Source: Yersinia massiliensis CCUG 53443 (GTDB lineage Bacteria > Pseudomonadota > Gammaproteobacteria > Enterobacterales > Enterobacteriaceae). Taken from it: a stretch of DNA of 64,000 nucleotides. The translations under genes were made by a program, and so were the position numbers. The stretch lies in NCBI RefSeq assembly GCF_000312485.1, contig NZ_HE997652.1:61926-125925 (forward strand), in the 5' to 3' direction. This document shows, piece by piece, positions 51,386 to 59,257 of this stretch (positions are counted from its first letter, which is position 1; each line of letters begins with the position of its first letter). The notes under the pieces were generated by a model. It saw nothing but the letters and a program-made list of their open reading frames with translations. It did not search any database and was not told the DNA's origin.

Positions 51386-52378
51386 ATGACTAATAGTTCA
51401 GAGTCTTTTGCAAGCATCGATCAGATTACGTCCCGCCCAAACTATTCGGCGAGCTTATCTATTACAGTGGATAGCTTTAGCTCGCTTATAGGTCGTTATC
51501 ACTTTAGTGAAGAAGTTAAATGTCAAGTTAAAACTGAACGCGGTATCTGTGGGACAAAGCATCAAAACGGGTATGTAGGTGTTACAAAAGAAGGTAAAGA
51601 AGGTCTAATTGGTGGAATATGTGGCACTAAATATTTTAAAGAACACACTCTATTTGTTCAGGAAAAAAATCGTATAGATGCTGAGATTGATAGAAGAGAA
51701 AATCTTGAGAAGTTGATTGTGTTTAAAGAAAATTTCCTTTCTTGGTCCGGTGTCTATGGCTCGCTCGCTCAGAATATTCAAGCAGTAAAAAAGAAAACCA
51801 ACCATCTTTACAATGGTTTTCCAGACATTGTTTTAGCATATATATATCAAGCCCAAAAAACCAAAAATTGGGATTTGAATGTTGATGTTTTACGCCATTC
51901 CCGAGGTGAAAAAGGAATGACAAGCAATTGGTACATTGAAAAACTTTGTACATTCCCGCCTTTACCATCTGCACATGAAATTCAAAGTTTGTTAGGTAGG
52001 ATAGAAAATCTAAAAGCGGTTTTTAGCGAAGCTTGCTCTTCCAATATAGAAGAGCTATCAACACCAAAATTAAAAGGCTATGTAAGAAGCCTTTCTGATT
52101 TTGATGAATTAGAAAGTTTTTATAAAAAATTTTCCAAAGATGTAGAAGAATTTACTCAAGATCAGACCTTGTCCAATTTGTATTATGCCTGTGCAAACAA
52201 TAAGGAAAAATTAGCCACGATCAAAACAATTTTAACTCTCAACACCCCCAGTTCTACAGAAAAATTAGTAAAATATAAATGTGATGAAATTGAGAGAATA
52301 ACTAAAAATAAATTCGATAACTGTCAAGTTAGATATAATAAGACCGTGATGAAGTTTAAGAAAAACAGCCTTGGTTAA
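51386..52378 (+). CDS. AT-rich cargo gene (moron), unknown function, candidate phage defence
   Basis: A 330-residue protein that I do not recognise. Residues 40-90 hold a likely zinc module (Cys46, Cys55, His59, Cys79) with a repeated GICGTK motif at 53-58 and 77-82. The rest is helical and Lys/Glu-rich, with a coiled-coil-like stretch around 90-115. No signal peptide or membrane segment. AAGGA precedes the ATG. The gene is much richer in A and T than its neighbours and has its own terminator, so it was probably acquired separately. It sits between portal/ogr and gene A, where P2 carries the exclusion genes old and tin. A defence or conversion role is inferred from place only. Confidence 0.75.
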   Translation: MTNSSESFASIDQITSRPNYSASLSITVDSFSSLIGRYHFSEEVKCQVKTERGICGTKHQNGYVGVTKEGKEGLIGGICGTKYFKEHTLFVQEKNRIDAEIDRRENLEKLIVFKENFLSWSGVYGSLAQNIQAVKKKTNHLYNGFPDIVLAYIYQAQKTKNWDLNVDVLRHSRGEKGMTSNWYIEKLCTFPPLPSAHEIQSLLGRIENLKAVFSEACSSNIEELSTPKLKGYVRSLSDFDELESFYKKFSKDVEEFTQDQTLSNLYYACANNKEKLATIKTILTLNTPSSTEKLVKYKCDEIERITKNKFDNCQVRYNKTVMKFKKNSLG

Positions 52379-52382
52379 TAAT

Positions 52383-52402
52383 AGCCCCGCTTGGGGCTTT
52401 TC
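52383..52402 (+). terminator. Terminator of the cargo gene
   Basis: AGCCCCGCTTGGGGCT followed by TTTCTT, four bases past the stop. Gives the cargo gene an independent 3' end. Confidence 0.85.
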
Positions 52403-52515
52403 TTAGTTACCATCGACTAAAAATAGAATTATAAGCACACCTGTTTCCTTCATCAGATATAAATCTGATTGACCATATTACACTCCATAATTTCCCATTA
52501 TAGCCATGATGCGCT

Positions 52516-54927
52516 TTAACCTGCTATTGGTCCAAACCAAACAGGTCTGTCCTTGTCATTTTCCATTTCGGTGGCTTGCGTCTTTCGATAGTGATCTCCA
52601 ATTAAGCGGATAACTTGCGGCACTTGCTGTTGGCGTAACCGCTCAAATCTGGCTTTGATATCTTCTGCCGGTGTTGCAATCCGCTGGACTTGATACAACG
52701 CGCCATCCGTTCCCGCCCGATAAGCGATATCGCCGACTAATACTGATGCACCTTTCGCCATTGATTTCAGAATGTTGTTATTCAAATCAATGCCTATCGA
52801 CGCTGCAAAATCTTTGATTTTTTCCTCTTTCTCACCCAACTTCGCGCCCAGCATGATTTCGCCCTGGGTGAGTAGGCGTATTTTTTTCGGTTGCAGGTCT
52901 GTTTTGACCAGTTCGTTGCGTATCCGTCTGAGCATTTGCCGCCGTTCTTTGGCGGTTAATAACTCAAAATGGATATTTTCGGGCGGCGGCGGTGGCTCAA
53001 TGGCCGGCGGCTGAGTGACTATTTTTTGAACCCCCGTACAGTTATTGACAGAACTCCGAGAGGGCGCAGGCGCGCCCTTAAGGTCAACGGCCAAATCAAC
53101 GGACAGGTCAAGGGCGCGGGCTTTGACAATCTTCCACTCAGTGGTACGGGTGATAATGGGCGTGTCTATGCCAACCGGTGGCGAAAACACGCCACGAATA
53201 CGGATCACATCTTCAAAATATTCATTGGTGGTTTCTGATGTTTCGTAATAGGTGCGGGCGATCAAATCTTCACGTTTAACAAATGGCCCGCCCTGGGCGT
53301 TAACGTACTCAGCCCAGCGACCATAGTCAGCGGCATCATGAACAGCAGCAAATTCCACGCTTAAACCCATCGCGGTTTCGTGGTCTGACATTTTGCGGAG
53401 TTCACGATAAACGGTGACAGGTGCACCGCCGATAAACTGAAACTGACGAATACGCCAGCGACTGGCCCACGCAGATACAGCGGGGGCCACCTCTTTCAGT
53501 AGCTTGTCGGTTTCATCGTCGGTTTCACCGTCCAGCGCGAAACCGTCGATATTTTTCGAAATGTATTTAGCGATGTAACCCGTTGCGCTGCCTTTTTCCG
53601 GATCAATAGCCTCGGCATGAAAACGGGCCTTTCTGGCCCTTGCGCTGTAAAGCTCTTCTTCATCCTCTTCACTGGCGTAATCGCGCAAGATTTTACGCGC
53701 CTGATCGACGGACTCAGGCAGCATAAACAGCAACATATGCCAGTGTGGGGTGCCATCATGGTGCGGCTCGGCAACACGAATGCCGAATACGCGAATATCT
53801 TCTCGATGCAATTTAGCCCTGACCCGGTTCCACACCCCACGCAAATAACACTGCGTTCTCGCCGGATCAGCTCCGCACCATTTGCGGTTACGGTGTCCGT
53901 GCTTATTGGTGGCGTGGTATTTAGACGGGGCGGTCAGCGTATAAAACTCACCAACGTAGCCCATCTCTGTGCATATATCTTCAAACCCACGTATGCGGGC
54001 CATCAGTTCACAGCGACGAATTGCCGGATTAGCAACGCTGTGATCGTACTTATCAATCAGAGAAATACGGTTGCCTTTTTCGTCCTCTAATTCCATTGAT
54101 TTGAGAAACTCGCGTGTGCGGCGCTTTTGTTCGCGCCAGTCGCTGACGGTTCCGATACTGGAATAGGGTGAGGCTTTTTTGCTGACATTGCCTAGGGCGA
54201 TATGTAGATGCTCTTTCCACTTATCGCTATGGCGGCGCAAGCAGCGAATCCACCAACTTTCAGATTGCATTTTGGCAATATAGGAGGCTAGTTTGTCCTC
54301 GGTTAGTTTCTCACGCTCAGATTGATAAGCATCCCACCCCGGCACGGATTGGCGAAAGGCGCGAGTCAGCGCCGACGCGCGGGCATACAGTGCAAAAGCA
54401 ATATTTAACTCTGATTTTCCGTTGACCTCATCATCAACAATTCCAAGTTCACGTTTGATCATTATGGCGATATCTTTCGCCAATGTTTCAATATCGGCAC
54501 GGCCATAATCTGACAATTGATTGAATCGGTAGGCGAAAGGCGCTGTATCGTTGGCGTCGGTGGATATCAAATATTGGTCATTGACAGTATTCAAACGTGG
54601 CAATACGCGCTCGACAAAGTTTCTTGTTAAGTGCGTATTAGCTCGTTGAATGCCTTGTGTTTCTTCCAGTTTATTAAGGTGAAACCTGATACCACGTTGA
54701 ACAATTTTAGGCTGTTTTGATAACAGGTCTTGGGCGCTAATCAGCGCGGCTATTTGTTCCTCATTTTCTTGCTGCTTACCCCTGACTAAGTAATCTGGCG
54801 CACCAATGGCGGGAATATACCTATCGTTCCACCAATAAGTCGCCGCAATAGGTAAATCGCCGCTGCCCTGATAGGGCGACGGCGGTGTTGGCGCTATTCG
54901 GCCAATTGAATGCTTGGTCATTCGCAT
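52516..54927 (-). CDS. Replication initiator, gene A endonuclease
   Basis: An 803-residue P2 gpA-type rolling-circle initiator of the HUH superfamily. The metal-binding motif is HWH at 395-397 (GTPHWHMLLFM) and the catalytic tyrosine pair is Tyr451 and Tyr455 (YIAKYISKN), spaced as in P2 gpA. It nicks the phage origin, usually within its own gene. An Ala/Pro-rich linker lies near 640-670 (EPPPPPENIHF). Last gene of the minus-strand early operon. Confidence 0.93.
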   Translation of the reverse strand: MRMTKHSIGRIAPTPPSPYQGSGDLPIAATYWWNDRYIPAIGAPDYLVRGKQQENEEQIAALISAQDLLSKQPKIVQRGIRFHLNKLEETQGIQRANTHLTRNFVERVLPRLNTVNDQYLISTDANDTAPFAYRFNQLSDYGRADIETLAKDIAIMIKRELGIVDDEVNGKSELNIAFALYARASALTRAFRQSVPGWDAYQSEREKLTEDKLASYIAKMQSESWWIRCLRRHSDKWKEHLHIALGNVSKKASPYSSIGTVSDWREQKRRTREFLKSMELEDEKGNRISLIDKYDHSVANPAIRRCELMARIRGFEDICTEMGYVGEFYTLTAPSKYHATNKHGHRNRKWCGADPARTQCYLRGVWNRVRAKLHREDIRVFGIRVAEPHHDGTPHWHMLLFMLPESVDQARKILRDYASEEDEEELYSARARKARFHAEAIDPEKGSATGYIAKYISKNIDGFALDGETDDETDKLLKEVAPAVSAWASRWRIRQFQFIGGAPVTVYRELRKMSDHETAMGLSVEFAAVHDAADYGRWAEYVNAQGGPFVKREDLIARTYYETSETTNEYFEDVIRIRGVFSPPVGIDTPIITRTTEWKIVKARALDLSVDLAVDLKGAPAPSRSSVNNCTGVQKIVTQPPAIEPPPPPENIHFELLTAKERRQMLRRIRNELVKTDLQPKKIRLLTQGEIMLGAKLGEKEEKIKDFAASIGIDLNNNILKSMAKGASVLVGDIAYRAGTDGALYQVQRIATPAEDIKARFERLRQQQVPQVIRLIGDHYRKTQATEMENDKDRPVWFGPIAG

Positions 54928-54949
54928 AGACCGGCAGATGGAAGATCAA

Positions 54950-55318
54950 TCATGATGCGTTCCTTATGAGCGGGATTTTCTCATCCGGTGTAGGTGACCG
55001 ACGAGAGCGGTAATAAACAATCCCGTATACGGCGCTGACTGGCATTTCCATTTTTTCAGCAATGAGTTTAGGTTTTACCCCTTCCTCATAAAGTGAACTG
55101 CACAACTCCACATCATGATCGCTATATATAGTATTGCGATTGCACTCACCTATGTTTAAAGGGTTTACCCCTTCAACGGTTGCTCTTACACGAATGGCTG
55201 TTAATGTTCGGCCTAAGTAAATAGCAATATCACGGTATTTCGTGGTTGTTACCGCTTCACGTAGATAAGCCAGCTCATCCGGTAGCCAGGGTTGGCCGTG
55301 GCGTTTTGGAATAGTCAT
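54950..55318 (-). CDS. Small HTH-like early protein
   Basis: A 122-residue protein starting [20 protein letters not shown]. The N terminus resembles a SANT/Myb-like helix-turn-helix ([32 protein letters not shown]), and a second similar repeat follows ([20 protein letters not shown]). So it may be a DNA-binding protein with two such units. Start at 55318 preferred over 55357, which lies in the upstream gene. Function unknown. Confidence 0.65.
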   Translation of the reverse strand: MTIPKRHGQPWLPDELAYLREAVTTTKYRDIAIYLGRTLTAIRVRATVEGVNPLNIGECNRNTIYSDHDVELCSSLYEEGVKPKLIAEKMEMPVSAVYGIVYYRSRRSPTPDEKIPLIRNAS

Positions 55319-55328
55319 GGCTTCATCC

Positions 55329-55997
55329 TTAAAATGGAATTTCATCGCATGGATCAAAAAATGAAAGCATGACTAGTTTCGGAGCGGCAAAATCACATTG
55401 AGTAATATCTGATATTTCTACAACAATCTTGCGGCCCGAATATTCGAATCCCTCTTCATCCCACTCGGCCAAAAGCAGATAATCCCCGACTTTAAAATCA
55501 CGGTCATTACTGCGTAATTCGGCCTTTTTTCTGCCATCAATAACCGCTTGGAAATATTCAGGCAGGATTTTTAATTGATGGGTTATTACTGCTTGCGAAT
55601 ATGAGGCCGCTTCCTGAAATGCCTGTGCTGTGCGCTGGGCCTCTTTGCGGTCAGACTCCGTTTTATGTATTGCCTGAATGGCTAACTCAGTTGTTTTATC
55701 ATGACCCTTTTTACATATGTTTTTACCTGCCTCCGTACCCATAATTGCAAAAATTAAAGAATCCCATTTAGGTTCGAATGATGAATTGAATACCTCCAAA
55801 TGTTGAACACGCGCTCGTAACTTAATTACCTCGCTATTTAGACGATCGATTTCAATACCGGCAGCAACTAAATGTTTTCTGACGAGCGCCCTTAATGCGA
55901 TTGCATGAATACCATCGAGCGCAGCAAGGGGAATGAGACTACCAGCCGCAATAGTCAGCCCTTTAATTGCATTGGTTGTATTAATATGTGTAGCCAT
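55329..55997 (-). CDS. Early protein with coiled coil and ASCH/DUF3850-like domain
   Basis: A 222-residue protein. The C-terminal 80 residues ([40 protein letters not shown]) match the DUF3850 branch of ASCH domains, which are predicted RNA-binding. The N-terminal part is helical ([20 protein letters not shown]), coiled-coil-like. ATG overlaps the stop of the upstream gene (TAATG). ASCH genes are common in phage early operons; the target is not known. Confidence 0.75.
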   Translation of the reverse strand: MATHINTTNAIKGLTIAAGSLIPLAALDGIHAIALRALVRKHLVAAGIEIDRLNSEVIKLRARVQHLEVFNSSFEPKWDSLIFAIMGTEAGKNICKKGHDKTTELAIQAIHKTESDRKEAQRTAQAFQEAASYSQAVITHQLKILPEYFQAVIDGRKKAELRSNDRDFKVGDYLLLAEWDEEGFEYSGRKIVVEISDITQCDFAAPKLVMLSFFDPCDEIPF

Positions 55998-56233
55998 TAT
56001 TTAGCCTCTTTATTTACAGTGGATGAATTAGCAACGGATTTAACTTCTAATATCCAAACGGACAACGCCTTTAATATTTCCTCTTTGGAAATCTTGGATT
56101 TATTTAATTTCGTTAGCTGATTATCTAAGCGCTCTAGCAACATTAAACGCTCAGAAAGTCGGGCATGATTAAAATGCTCGACCAGTTCTATGTCGTTTAG
56201 CTCATTTGTTAACTTTATCGGTGCAACAGCCAT
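55997..56233 (-). CDS. Small early protein, unknown
   Basis: A 78-residue helical protein (MAVAPIKLTNELNDIELVEH) with GGGGTGAT before the ATG at 56233. No family recognised. Its stop shares a base with the start of the DUF3850 gene, so the two are coupled. Confidence 0.6.
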   Translation of the reverse strand: MAVAPIKLTNELNDIELVEHFNHARLSERLMLLERLDNQLTKLNKSKISKEEILKALSVWILEVKSVANSSTVNKEAK

Positions 56234-56303
56234 TTTTATCACCCCGTATTTAGATAATGGGAATCCTGACGAAATCTAATTCGCCATAATTAAAGTGTTA
56301 AAT

Positions 56304-56660
56304 TCAGATGCTGATTACTCTTTCACCTAGTGAAAAATAATCAGGAAATGCTTTTGTTAAACGAATAATAAAATTAAGCGCTTCGATAATTATTTCGCGC
56401 TCATCTTCTGTAAACGTCTCAAAGCGTCGATTTGCATCGGCAGATTTAAACGGGCGCTGAATACCTTTTGTTTCAGCGATACGGTTTGCGCAAAACAAAA
56501 TAACTTCTCTATTGGCGTTCCCTGTCTGTTCGTCATGCGGGTTTGCGTTGAAATGTCGACATGCATTATTGCGGTTAATATTGGCCTTTAAGCGCCATTC
56601 AACAGTGAACTCCCGGAAAGGTAGTTTTCTGTTACTTTGGTCAATCCCAATAGAAGCCAT
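56304..56660 (-). CDS. Early protein, unknown
   Basis: A 118-residue protein (MASIGIDQSNRKLPFREFTV, FTEDEREIIIEALNFIIRLT). ATG at 56660 follows GGGGGGAT. Conserved-looking but not recognised. It lies between the Fil-like gene and the 78-residue gene. Confidence 0.6.
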   Translation of the reverse strand: MASIGIDQSNRKLPFREFTVEWRLKANINRNNACRHFNANPHDEQTGNANREVILFCANRIAETKGIQRPFKSADANRRFETFTEDEREIIIEALNFIIRLTKAFPDYFSLGERVISI

Positions 56661-56673
56661 ATATCCCCCCAAT

Positions 56674-56895
56674 TTATGCAAATATTCCCATCAGACGCGC
56701 CCACCAACGGGTTTTACCCCTGGGTTTTGCCATGAATGGGGTGCGGCAACCTTTGATAAACTGCACTTCGCTGGCCTTTGGCTGAAAATCGCGACCGTCT
56801 GGTGTTTCAATCCAGCCGCACTGGTGGCGACGGTGGGTAACTTGCTGGCCGTTCCGTAGCATTGCAGCCAGTGACGGGCATTGATTAGCGGTCAT
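56674..56895 (-). CDS. Fil-like (DUF2724-type) small protein
   Basis: A 73-residue protein (MTANQCPSLAAMLRNGQQVT, GWIETPDGRDFQPKASEVQF, FMAKPRGKTRWWARLMG). It resembles the DUF2724/Fil proteins of P2-like phages, named after a filamentation phenotype on overexpression. ATG at 56895 has GGAGAT six bases upstream, whereas the earlier ATG at 56937 has none. Family call is from memory. Confidence 0.6.
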   Translation of the reverse strand: MTANQCPSLAAMLRNGQQVTHRRHQCGWIETPDGRDFQPKASEVQFIKGCRTPFMAKPRGKTRWWARLMGIFA

Positions 56896-57035
56896 AAAGT
56901 GATCTCCATCAAGTGAATAGGTGCCGGGGTACTTCATCGCGCCCGGCGCGCGTTTTTTGTGGTACTGTTTTTGCGCCGGCCAATACTGTGAGAAGGAACC
57001 CTGGCGCTATACCTACCAACCACAAAGGAATAATC

Positions 57036-57239
57036 ATGAATAAGGCATTCTCATTTAATAACATTTCGTTCACCCATCATTCTGGCGATATTGATGCAAT
57101 AAAACTTGCTTTAGGTGTAATAATTGCCAGTCTGCCTCGTGAACAATCAGTGAATATCATGAAAACACTAGGTGAAATAAACGAAGATAGTGTTAAAAAT
57201 CTACATAGAGACTTTAATCAACTTAACCCGTATAAATAG
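57036..57239 (+). CDS. Small plus-strand ORF inside the early operon
   Basis: A 67-residue protein (MNKAFSFNNISFTHHSGDID) with a good ribosome binding site (AAAGGAATAATC) on the strand opposite to its neighbours. It ends three bases before the minus-strand gene at 57243. Helical C terminus (SVNIMKTLGEINEDSVKNLH). No family recognised. An independently transcribed regulator or moron is possible. Confidence 0.5.
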   Translation: MNKAFSFNNISFTHHSGDIDAIKLALGVIIASLPREQSVNIMKTLGEINEDSVKNLHRDFNQLNPYK

Positions 57240-57242
57240 CAA

Positions 57243-57587
57243 CTAAGTCTCTATAGAACCGAAAGGCCCCGCATGGGTGTATATTGTGATGCTATCTATA
57301 GTGGTAGCATCTTCCCGTTCGGTATTGGCGCTTGAAAGAGAATATATTTCTTCTTTGGCTTGCTTAAATAGAGCGCAATGATAATTGCACGCTGCAATAT
57401 ATTCGGGGCTGGCGGTGAGTTGAATTAAACTCACGACGTGCTCAGGCTGTGGATAAAAAGAATTTGAAGCAAAGAATAGTTCCCCGTTGCTTAGCGTCCC
57501 AGTGGTTTTAACAGTTACAGAAGTCAACTTTCCGTCTGTAATTTCTGTTTCCATAGTGGTTTTTAACTCATTGCTTAGGTTTGACAT
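57243..57587 (-). CDS. Early protein, unknown
   Basis: A 114-residue protein (MSNLSNELKTTMETEITDGK, NSFYPQPEHVVSLIQLTASP). ATG at 57587 follows AGAGGC; the longer reading to 57629 has no site. Not recognised; typical of P2-like early operons. Confidence 0.6.
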   Translation of the reverse strand: MSNLSNELKTTMETEITDGKLTSVTVKTTGTLSNGELFFASNSFYPQPEHVVSLIQLTASPEYIAACNYHCALFKQAKEEIYSLSSANTEREDATTIDSITIYTHAGPFGSIET

Positions 57588-57651
57588 ATTGCCTCTCGCT
57601 CGGTTGGTAAGAATAAAACCCTTTCGCAAACTGCTTATTTGAGGGAGGGCT

Positions 57652-57870
57652 TTATCCCCTCAATTCATACAACTGGTCGATGTATTCAATGGCTTGCGCC
57701 AGTGCGTCAAACTTGCCGTAAGACTCATCACCCTGGCGAACGTGGTAACGGGTGATCGGGTTTATTTTGCTACGGTCAATGCGGGTAATTAAAAAGCCAA
57801 GGTAACCGTAAGTGTGATCGCTAATGCGGGTTAGCTCACGGATTGGGTTTCCGGGTGATTGGCAACTCAT
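57652..57870 (-). CDS. Small early protein, unknown
   Basis: A 72-residue protein (MSCQSPGNPIRELTRISDHT, SYGKFDALAQAIEYIDQLYE). Its ATG overlaps the stop of the Cox-like gene (ATGA), so it is translated with it. No function assigned. Confidence 0.65.
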   Translation of the reverse strand: MSCQSPGNPIRELTRISDHTYGYLGFLITRIDRSKINPITRYHVRQGDESYGKFDALAQAIEYIDQLYELRG

Positions 57871-58127
57871 ACTTTTAGCCTTAATGCTTCCTGTGCTTCT
57901 TCGTAAGCCTCAAGAAATTCATAAACCATATTTACCTGGCGTTCCCGGCCAGGCTTGTTTTTGGTCAATGTCAGTTTCCCTTCATTGGCTTGCTGTTGGA
58001 TGGTGCGGACGGTCTGGCCCGTAATTTCTGCATACGCGGACAGGGTCAATTTTGGATAAGGGAGGCAGAAAACCACCGGACAATCCGGCATTTTTACTAT
58101 TACTGGCTTGGTGCTTCGAGTGCTCAT
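57867..58127 (-). CDS. Cox/Apl-like regulator and excisionase
   Basis: An 86-residue DNA-binding protein (VVFCLPYPKLTLSAYAEITG, TVRTIQQQANEGKLTLTKNK) with the helix-turn-helix and wing of Cox/Apl proteins. In P2-like phages this protein represses the lysogenic promoter and directs excision. It is the first gene of the minus-strand early operon, opposite the repressor. AGAGGAT precedes the ATG. Confidence 0.8.
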   Translation of the reverse strand: MSTRSTKPVIVKMPDCPVVFCLPYPKLTLSAYAEITGQTVRTIQQQANEGKLTLTKNKPGRERQVNMVYEFLEAYEEAQEALRLKV

Positions 58128-58222
58128 GACTTATCCTCTTCGATCACATTCGGATTTATTCGGACTTATTAAGATTCAAGGTCATCTTTTGGCGACCTTG
58201 TAGAGTGGAGATTAGTCGCTAA
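58128..58222. promoter_or_regulatory. Lysogeny control region (divergent promoters, operators)
   Basis: The gap between Cox-like and repressor genes holds two tandem 10-bp repeats (ATTCGGATTT, ATTCGGACTT, 58148-58167) and an inverted repeat CAAGGTC-N10-GACCTTG at 58177-58200. P2-type repressors bind direct repeats, so the tandem copies are likely operators. The dyad could be a second regulator site. Promoter boxes were not clear. Confidence 0.65.
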
Positions 58223-58531
58223 ATGATGACCTCGTCAAGTGCTTATGGAAAAAAATTAAGAGACATGCGTTTAGCTGAGGGGATAACCCAGCAGCAACTA
58301 TCTGAAATTGCAGGGATAGGCTTAGGAACAATCAAAAATTATGAAACCGGTCAGAGAGATGCGGGGATTAAGGTAATTGAACAAATCTTAGCGCTTCCAA
58401 TTTTTGAGAAATACGCACTCTGGCTAATGACTGGGAAAACGTCAGAAGCTGCCGGACAAATATCACCGGCTCTCTCCCCTGATGGGCCAAACAACACATC
58501 CGACCACCAAAAAGGCCAGAAGGCTGGCTAA
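58223..58531 (+). CDS. C-like lysogeny repressor
   Basis: A 102-residue HTH_3 repressor (YGKKLRDMRLAEGITQQQLS, GIGLGTIKNYETGQRDAGIK), about the size of P2 C (99). There is no peptidase domain, so induction is not expected to involve LexA-like self-cleavage. Divergent from Cox. Start at 58223 or the next codon (ATGATG). The linker to the next gene is 76 bases. Confidence 0.85.
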   Translation: MMTSSSAYGKKLRDMRLAEGITQQQLSEIAGIGLGTIKNYETGQRDAGIKVIEQILALPIFEKYALWLMTGKTSEAAGQISPALSPDGPNNTSDHQKGQKAG

Positions 58532-58607
58532 CTATCTATAAAATATATGTTTCTTGGGGTAAGGGTGGGATCTGTTGTGAAAAGATACATTGGTTAAATG
58601 AGGATTT

Positions 58608-58973
58608 ATGAATAAAGATAATGAAGTACAAGCAGCATTCTTCAAAAGGCTTGAGAAAATAACGGTTAAAGAGTTTAGTAAATTTCTAGACACCAAGGGT
58701 GTAACTACTCTCTGCCCTATGTGTAATAGTGACGGTGAGCAGGTGTTTGATGAAACGAATCACTCAACTATGGCGGATCTCTTTGAGGGGCAGTCGGGGC
58801 AAACATTTGTAACCTATTTTCATCATAAGCCGGCAAATCCAGGTGATAGTGATGGAAATTATTACTACAAAATGACATGCGATAATTGCGGCTATATTAC
58901 GACTTACGGTGTTACGCCTGTATTGAAATGGTTTGATAGCTTACAATCCAAGGATGTGGAGAGTGAAGAATGA
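58608..58973 (+). CDS. Zinc-ribbon protein between repressor and integrase, unknown
   Basis: A 121-residue protein with two CxxC pairs (LCPMCNSDG and TCDNCGYITT) that should make a zinc ribbon. The rest has mixed charge. Its stop overlaps the start of the next gene by four bases (ATGA). Expressed from the lysogenic side of the phage, so it is a candidate for immunity or host conversion. No family recognised. Confidence 0.7.
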   Translation: MNKDNEVQAAFFKRLEKITVKEFSKFLDTKGVTTLCPMCNSDGEQVFDETNHSTMADLFEGQSGQTFVTYFHHKPANPGDSDGNYYYKMTCDNCGYITTYGVTPVLKWFDSLQSKDVESEE

Positions 58974-59257
58974 GCGACATTTATTTTAGTGTAGGTCAAT
59001 TCATTCAGGCGCCAGCCAAGAGGAGTAACCAGAATATGCACCAAAATGCAGATGAAGCAATGGGCCGAATGGGGTCTGATATTGAGCATATCAAACGCGA
59101 CATTTCTGACATCAAGACAGATTTAAAAGAATTTCGTGGAGATCTGAAAGAAGTTCGCAAGGATATGAGGGCTGATTTTAGAGTCTTATTTGCAGCCATC
59201 ATCACTGTTGCTATTGGGTTGGCGGGCGTTATGGGCAAAGGTTTTGGCTGGCTGTGA
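58970..59257 (+). CDS. Membrane-anchored coiled-coil protein, unknown
   Basis: A 95-residue protein. Residues about 35-72 are a heptad coiled coil (IEHIKRDISDIKTDLKEFRG) and 73-94 a transmembrane helix (VLFAAIITVAIGLAGVMGKG). It resembles XhlA-type or small tail-anchored coiled-coil proteins. It overlaps both the zinc-ribbon gene and the integrase GTG start. A superinfection-exclusion role is possible but unproven. Confidence 0.7.
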   Translation: MSDIYFSVGQFIQAPAKRSNQNMHQNADEAMGRMGSDIEHIKRDISDIKTDLKEFRGDLKEVRKDMRADFRVLFAAIITVAIGLAGVMGKGFGWL

